Assembly: GCA_002450985.1 (NCBI GenBank)
Contig: DKBA01000073.1
Location: forward strand, 9,270-28,243
Reading direction: 5' to 3'
From: Acidimicrobiia bacterium UBA6912
Lineage (GTDB): Bacteria > Actinomycetota > Acidimicrobiia > Spongiisociales > UBA5794
Length of the DNA: 18,974 nucleotides
In this document: positions 14,747 through 18,974 of the stretch, piece after piece
How the letters are laid out: every line of letters starts with the position of its first letter
How positions within the stretch are numbered: position 1 is the first letter of the stretch
Notes under the pieces: model-generated
The model's input: the letters and a program-made list of their open reading frames with translations, nothing else
What the model was told of the DNA's origin: nothing
Database searches by the model: none
Made by a program: the position numbers and the translations under genes

Positions 14747-15763
14747 ATGAGTAGGACGGCTTCGCGCCCGTCGGCTCGATACGGCGGCGCTCTTGTTCTG
14801 GCGTTCGTGGTCCTTTTGATGTCGTTTGCTGCCCCCGCGTCTGCGGCGATGACGGCGGCCGGCTTCGAGGACTGTCTCCTCGAGGAGGTGAATGCCTCCC
14901 GGGCTGCGGAAGGGGCGGGGCCCCTCGCCATGGCCACGGACTTGATCGAATTGGTGCGCGAGCACTCTGTTCGCATGTCGGAGACCGGCTTTCGGCACAT
15001 GACCGATGCCGAGCGCGCTCCGATCCTCCCGGACGGCACCACCACCTGGGCGGAGAACATCGCGTGGACGTCGGTGGATGATCTCGCAGATTGCACGAAC
15101 ATCCACGAGCTCTTCATGAACTCACCCGGGCACCGGGCGAACATCTTGAACTCGTCGATGACCTTCTTCGCCCCGGGCGTCTTCATCGATTCCACCGGGA
15201 CCTGGGTCACCGAGCTCTTCTTCGCATCCTCGGACTACACGCCGGCGGGCGAGGGCATCTTCTGGGACGACGACGCCTCCATTTTCGAGGCGGACATCGA
15301 GAAGCTGTACACCGCGGGCATCACCAAAGGCTGCGCCGACGGCAAGTTCTGCCCCGATGCCGGGGTGACGCGCGGCCAGATGGCGGCGTTCCTGGTGCGG
15401 GCCCTCGGTCTGCCCGAGGCGCCCTCGGCCGGATTCACCGACACGTCGGGCACGGTCTTCGCCGCCGACATCGACTCGCTCGCCGCGGCAGGGATCACCA
15501 CCGGCTGCAGCGCCACGAAGTTCTGTCCGGAGAGCCTCGTGACGAGGGCGCAGATGGCGGCGTTCCTCAGCCGGGGACTCGCGCTCCCGGCGGCAGCTCC
15601 AGCAGGGTTCACCGACACCGTCGGCAACCTCTTCGAGTTCGACATCGACCGCCTCGCCGGTGCAGGCATCACTACTGGCTGCGGTGGGACGAAGTACTGC
15701 CCGGACCAGGCCGTCACCCGTGGCCAGATGGCGGCATTCCTGGTGAGGGCGCTCGGTCTCTGA
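14747..15763 (+). CDS. Secreted CAP (SCP/PR1-like) protein with three S-layer-like repeats
   Basis: A 338-residue exported protein. Residues 1-33 are a Sec signal (hydrophobic core LVLAFVVLLMSFA, cleavage after ASA). A CAP domain covers about 37-165: LLEEVNASRAAEGAGPL, EHSVRMSETGFRHM, TWAENIAW, the signature SPGHRANIL, and GTWVTELFF. Three repeats of about 55 residues follow (about 170, 229 and 287 onward), each with FTD or FWD, an F-x-x-DI-x-x-L helix, GIT-x-GC, K-[FY]-CP, then VTR-x-QMAAFL. They resemble SLH modules but each has two fixed cysteines. Such repeats could anchor the protein to the cell envelope. The role of the CAP domain (cell-wall lipid or peptide binding) is open. GGTAGGGA lies upstream of the ATG at 14747 with rather long spacing. 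A terminator starts in the stop codon. Confidence 0.92.
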   Translation: MSRTASRPSARYGGALVLAFVVLLMSFAAPASAAMTAAGFEDCLLEEVNASRAAEGAGPLAMATDLIELVREHSVRMSETGFRHMTDAERAPILPDGTTTWAENIAWTSVDDLADCTNIHELFMNSPGHRANILNSSMTFFAPGVFIDSTGTWVTELFFASSDYTPAGEGIFWDDDASIFEADIEKLYTAGITKGCADGKFCPDAGVTRGQMAAFLVRALGLPEAPSAGFTDTSGTVFAADIDSLAAAGITTGCSATKFCPESLVTRAQMAAFLSRGLALPAAAPAGFTDTVGNLFEFDIDRLAGAGITTGCGGTKYCPDQAVTRGQMAAFLVRALGL

Positions 15764-15792
15764 GCAGGCGCTCGGTCTCCGAGCGCCTGCTC
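15762..15792 (+). terminator. Hairpin terminator starting inside the CAP stop codon
   Basis: GAGCAGGCGCTCGG (15762-15775), loop TCT and the exact complement (15779-15792) give a 14-bp perfect stem. The stem begins at the second base of the TGA. The left arm includes a direct copy of the gene's own last bases: GCGCTCGGTCTC occurs at 15749-15760 and again at 15768-15779. Confidence 0.7.
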
Positions 15793-15812
15793 ATCGGGAC
15801 CAAGCGCCCTGG

Positions 15813-15921
15813 CAGGGTGCGGAAAGAGCGCCGACGGCACTCGTCAGGCAGCGTTGACAGCCCCCTCATCAACGTAGTCTGCTGCCGTCAGGAGTGCGCC
15901 AAACCGTTTTTCCGCACCCTG
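15813..15921. mobile_element. 109-bp palindromic MITE-like element
   Basis: The ends CAGGGTGCGGAAA (15813-15825) and TTTCCGCACCCTG (15909-15921) are perfect 13-bp inverted repeats. Both are flanked outside by CTGG (15809-15812 and 15922-15925, following CCCTG), a possible 4-bp target duplication. Inside, shorter arms are nested in the same order: GCACTC/GAGTGC, GGCAGC/GCTGCC and CGTTGA/TCAACG, so the whole unit can fold into one long imperfect hairpin. No ORF is present. It fits a miniature inverted-repeat element or an RNA with one long stem. It lies in the 217-base gap between the CAP gene and a small membrane protein. Confidence 0.45.
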
Positions 15922-15980
15922 CTGGCAGCAGGCGGGGCAGTGCGAGACACTGCGCGCATGCCGACCAGGAGGCTCCTCAC

Positions 15981-16178
15981 ATGTCGTTGGTGGTACGCGT
16001 CGGGATCGGTGTCTTCGTTGCGCTTGCGGTGACGTTCTCGCTCGGCGTCCTCATGACGGATGCGGCGTGGTGGCTCGAGGCGCTCGCCGTCGTCGGCGCC
16101 TTCGCCGTCGCCGCCATCGGCGCCATCCGTCTGGTGAGCGCAGCGCATTCGCTGGGAGGTCCGGCGCACCACCACTGA
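15981..16178 (+). CDS. Small membrane protein of unknown function, 65 residues
   Basis: The start ATG at 15981 has AGGAGG at 15967-15972 with an eight-base spacer. The protein has two predicted membrane segments, about residues 6-26 (VRVGIGVFVALAVTFSLGVLM in outline) and 31-52 (WLEALAVVGAFAVAAIGAI), with a short loop containing TDAAWW, and ends in a polar tail with three histidines (PAHHH). No family recognised. It is isolated: the CAP terminator is upstream, and 169 bases with a possible ECF promoter separate it from the next gene. Confidence 0.65.
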   Translation: MSLVVRVGIGVFVALAVTFSLGVLMTDAAWWLEALAVVGAFAVAAIGAIRLVSAAHSLGGPAHHH

Positions 16179-16280
16179 CCGGATCGGCGTTGCCGCGTTG
16201 CCCGACCACGTCGGCGAGCCCTCCGCGATCGTGACCGGCGGCGGCGAATGGTGACTTTTGCCGTCTCCCCGGTTCGGGAG

Positions 16281-16309
16281 GGAACGCCATACGGTGGAAC
16301 CGCGTCGTC
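16281..16309 (+). promoter_or_regulatory. Possible ECF-sigma promoter of the DUF3160 lipoprotein gene
   Basis: GGAAC (16281-16285, preceded by G) and CGTC (16303-16306, repeated at 16306-16309) are separated by 17 bases, the usual layout of extracytoplasmic-function sigma promoters (GGAAC, 16-17 bases, CGTC). The start codon follows about 40 bases later. The motif is short, so this is a suggestion only. Confidence 0.35.
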
Positions 16310-16347
16310 GGTGACCCGGCGGTGCCCCGGCTCGAGAGGAGGCAGTC

Positions 16348-18974
16348 GTGCGACGCTGGTTCGTGGCGGCTATGGGAGCCGCAGTGATCGCAGGGGCGTG
16401 TTCCTCGACCACCGCGGACACGACGACGACCGTGGCAGCGGACACGGTTGCCCCGACCACCACGGCGCCGGTGGCCACCACGACGACCGCGCCTTCGGCG
16501 ACGACCACCACGGCGCCCGCCGAGGTGATCGGGTTGGCGGGTCTGCCGCGGCAGGTGGACCCGTTTGCGAGCTTCACCGCCGTCCCGCTGCTGGATGACG
16601 CCACGCCCTACGCCGGTCCGGCTACGCCGACATCGCTCGACGACGTCCTCGTCGCCGCCGCCCTTCGGTACGGCCTCGAGTCGCCCGGCGTCCTGGACAC
16701 TCTCGTCGCCAACGGCTTCGTCATCGTGCCGGGTGAGAGCAAGCTCTTCTACATGGCATATGAGGGGAATGTCTACGACCCCTATCCGGTGTTCGTCACG
16801 ACGGACGTCGCCTACCACGCATGGCACCTCGTGTTCAGCAAGGTGCTCCGCGAGGCCGAGCAGCAGGCCATGCTCCCGGTGCTGGAGGATCTCGTGCGCG
16901 GGCTCCTCGCCGCCGCCGAGTCCCAGGAGACCGAGCTGGCCGGGACGCCGCTCGCCGAGCACGCAACGAGGGTGAAGGAGTGGTTCCAGACGGCGGCCGT
17001 GCTCCTCGGTCTCGATGTCGACGCCGTCGGGACACGGGCCGAGGCCGAGGTGGCGCTTGCCGAGGACGCTGCCGACCTGACGACATCGCCGGTGACGTCG
17101 TTCGGCGAGTGCATGCCGGCGGTGTCCCCCGCCGGATGCGTCGACTACACGCTCTTCCGGCCGCGAGGCCACTACAACCGGAACGAGGACCTGCAACGCT
17201 ACTTCCGGGCCATGTCGCTGTTCGGGCAGACGGGATTCTTCCTCGACCAACCCGACTCGTTGCTGCTGGGGGTGCTCGTCGCCCGGCTCCTCGACGCCGA
17301 TCCCGGGCTCGCCGACGAGTGGCGGCTCATCTACGAGCCCACCGCGTTCCTGGTCGGGCTCGCCGACGACTACACGCCGTTCGAGCTGGCGGCCGCCGCC
17401 GACGAGGTGACACCCGACGGCGTCGCCGCCCCGCTCGAGCTGACCGATCCTGCTGCGCTCGTCGAGCTGGCGAACGTGCTGCTCGCGATGCGCGACGTCG
17501 GGATCAATCCGGAGGCGGCTTCAGTCCGCGTGATGGGGGCGCGGTTCGTCATCGACAGCTACATCCTCGATCAGCTCACGTGGCCCAACGTGGGCGAGGA
17601 GCTGCCGGAGCTGCGCCGGGTTGCCCCGTCGCCGCTCGACGTCGCCGCCGCCTTTGGCTCCGACTTCGCCTACACCATCCAGGACCAGGCGGGAGAGACC
17701 GCCTACCTGCACTACGACGAGCAGCTCGACCTCATGAGAGCGCTCATCGCCGGCCGGGCCGCCGCCGATTGGGCGGGCACCGTGTACGACGCGTGGCTGT
17801 ACGCCCTCGCCCCGATGTGGGCGCCCCATGGTGTCGCCTTCCCCGACTTCATGCGGACCGAGGCGTGGACCGCCAAGGACCACCAGACCGGCTTCGGCTC
17901 CTACACGGAGTTGAAGCACGACACCATCCTCTACGCCAAGCAGGGCTTCGCCGCCGAGGGCGGCGGCTCTCCCGAGGTGTTCCGCCCCCGGCACTGGGTG
18001 GAACCCGATCCCGTGGCGTTCTCGCGCATCGCCTCGGTTGCGGCGATGACGAGGGACGGGCTCGGGAGCCGGGGGTTGCTGCCCGCCGAGCTCGACGAGC
18101 TGATCGGCGAGTACCTCACCCTCGTGGACCGCCTGGCCCGCATCGCCGAGGACGAGCTCGCCGGACGCCCGATCTCGGAGGAGGACAACACGTGGCTCGA
18201 GCTCATCGGTGCGGAGCTCGAGGCGCTGTGGCTGGGCTCGGCCGACATCGACGAGGACACCGGGCTCCCCGGTCCGGAGGACCAGGACGATGCCATCGTG
18301 GCCGACATCTTCCGCAACACCTTCGACGTGCTCGAGCTCGGCACCGGCCGCGTGGACACGATCTACGTGCTCGTCCCGAACGACGAAGGTCGTTTCCAGA
18401 TCGCCAAAGGCGGCGTCTACTCGTACTACGAGTTCTGGCGTGCGGCCGAGGAGGGAAGGCTCACCGACGAGGAGTGGCGGCAGATGCTCGACGATGGCGC
18501 CGCCCCGGATCGGCCGGCGTGGCTGGCCGCCGTCTTCCCTGGCACAACTGGAGGGGCGAGCGACGTTGCGTTGCCGGCGCCGAGTGGCACGCTGCATTAC
18601 CTGGAGAGTGGGCTCTTCTGCCGGGATCTCGACGAGTATGGCTTCGGCTTCGAGGACGCCGTTCGTTACTGGTGGTGGGACGGCTCCCCGGGGCGGATGG
18701 ACGCCGACGGCAACGGCGTTCCGTGCGAGACCGTCTACCCGGCGGCCGACGTCACAGCGTTCTCCACCGAGTACGACGTGACCGCGTCGAGCTTCGACGG
18801 GATCGCCCGGGGTGCCTTGTGCCGGGACCTCGATGCAGCCGGGTTCGACTACCTGGCTGCGTTCATGTACTGGCTGTGGGACGGTTCCCCGGAGCGGATG
18901 GACGCCGACCGCAACGGCATCCCCTGCGAGACGGTGTACGGGGCGAGCGAGGTCACGCTGGTGCTCCAGAACGT
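16348..18974 (+). CDS. DUF3160 lipoprotein with C-terminal excalibur-like repeats (3' end outside window)
   Basis: Open to the window edge with 875 codons visible. GTG 16348 is preceded by AGGAGG five bases upstream. Residues 1-18 are a lipoprotein signal ending AGAC (lipidated Cys18), followed by a threonine/alanine linker to about 55. The central part (about 65-740) matches DUF3160-type proteins: PVFVTTDVAYHAWH, a long helical region, RPRGHYNRNEDLQRYFRAM, a glutamine- and histidine-bearing stretch (KDHQTGFGSYTELKHDTILYA in outline), RPRHWVEPDP and KGGVYSYYEFW. Family function is unknown; it is surface exposed in many bacteria and archaea. Two excalibur-like modules follow (Cys758 and Cys825 onward), each with CRDLD, a helix with W or Y, and D-x-D-x-NG-x-PCE, the calcium-loop-like signature. 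The domain fusion suggests cell-surface calcium-dependent action. Confidence 0.85.
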   Translation, partial: MRRWFVAAMGAAVIAGACSSTTADTTTTVAADTVAPTTTAPVATTTTAPSATTTTAPAEVIGLAGLPRQVDPFASFTAVPLLDDATPYAGPATPTSLDDVLVAAALRYGLESPGVLDTLVANGFVIVPGESKLFYMAYEGNVYDPYPVFVTTDVAYHAWHLVFSKVLREAEQQAMLPVLEDLVRGLLAAAESQETELAGTPLAEHATRVKEWFQTAAVLLGLDVDAVGTRAEAEVALAEDAADLTTSPVTSFGECMPAVSPAGCVDYTLFRPRGHYNRNEDLQRYFRAMSLFGQTGFFLDQPDSLLLGVLVARLLDADPGLADEWRLIYEPTAFLVGLADDYTPFELAAAADEVTPDGVAAPLELTDPAALVELANVLLAMRDVGINPEAASVRVMGARFVIDSYILDQLTWPNVGEELPELRRVAPSPLDVAAAFGSDFAYTIQDQAGETAYLHYDEQLDLMRALIAGRAAADWAGTVYDAWLYALAPMWAPHGVAFPDFMRTEAWTAKDHQTGFGSYTELKHDTILYAKQGFAAEGGGSPEVFRPRHWVEPDPVAFSRIASVAAMTRDGLGSRGLLPAELDELIGEYLTLVDRLARIAEDELAGRPISEEDNTWLELIGAELEALWLGSADIDEDTGLPGPEDQDDAIVADIFRNTFDVLELGTGRVDTIYVLVPNDEGRFQIAKGGVYSYYEFWRAAEEGRLTDEEWRQMLDDGAAPDRPAWLAAVFPGTTGGASDVALPAPSGTLHYLESGLFCRDLDEYGFGFEDAVRYWWWDGSPGRMDADGNGVPCETVYPAADVTAFSTEYDVTASSFDGIARGALCRDLDAAGFDYLAAFMYWLWDGSPERMDADRNGIPCETVYGASEVTLVLQN

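Noticed and set aside
15813..15921. Integron attC site
   Set aside because: The inner GTT/AAC boxes are in the wrong order and do not fit the core-site consensus; there is no integrase or cassette.
17521..18597. Minus-strand open frame opposite the DUF3160 gene
   Set aside because: Antisense shadow; the plus strand carries a continuous lipoprotein with recognisable domains.

Overview
The window is high-GC DNA, densely coded on both strands, with GTG and ATG starts, several likely leaderless starts and threonine-rich lipoprotein linkers. Together with a giant NAD-glutamate dehydrogenase and cysteine-bearing S-layer-like repeats, this suggests a member of the Actinomycetota, perhaps class Acidimicrobiia. 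The class-level guess is inference. No rRNA, tRNA, CRISPR array or intact insertion sequence was seen.

Layout. 1-1160: the tail of an SGNH/GDSL hydrolase, a frameshifted lipoprotein remnant on the minus strand (stop codons of the two overlap), and a secreted FKBP-type prolyl isomerase lipoprotein followed by a hairpin. 1323-5145 (minus): a two-gene ABC exporter operon with ATGA overlap. Its sequence predicts a heterodimer with one degenerate and one competent ATP site. It is preceded by a leader carrying a 20-codon ORF with a very strong ribosome binding site and a sigma70-like promoter. An array of five 7-bp units lies just upstream of that promoter. 5216-5686: a small protein resembling the archaeal CTP-dependent riboflavin kinase/DUF120 barrel. 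5705-6749 (minus): a DUF2332 gene broken by two single-base frameshifts. 6842-11629: the 1595-residue NAD-dependent glutamate dehydrogenase.

11740-12276: a secreted fasciclin-domain protein ending at an 18-bp hairpin that probably terminates both converging transcripts. 12394-14555 (minus): alpha/beta hydrolase, trans-aconitate methyltransferase (ATGA overlap) and a short sulfite-oxidase-fold protein that appears to lack the cofactor cysteine. 14747-15763: a secreted CAP protein with three C-terminal S-layer-like repeats, ending in a terminator that begins inside the stop codon. 15813-15921: a 109-bp palindromic MITE-like element with 13-bp ends and a 4-bp flanking duplication. 15981-16178: a 65-residue membrane protein. 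16348-end: a large DUF3160 lipoprotein with C-terminal excalibur calcium-binding-like repeats, cut by the window edge, behind a possible ECF-sigma promoter.

Much of the content is extracytoplasmic (FKBP, fasciclin, CAP/S-layer, DUF3160) plus an exporter; the rest is central metabolism (glutamate dehydrogenase, trans-aconitate methylation). The most interesting candidates are the leader ORF of the ABC exporter, the palindromic mobile-element-like unit at 15813-15921 and the bacterial RibK-like protein.
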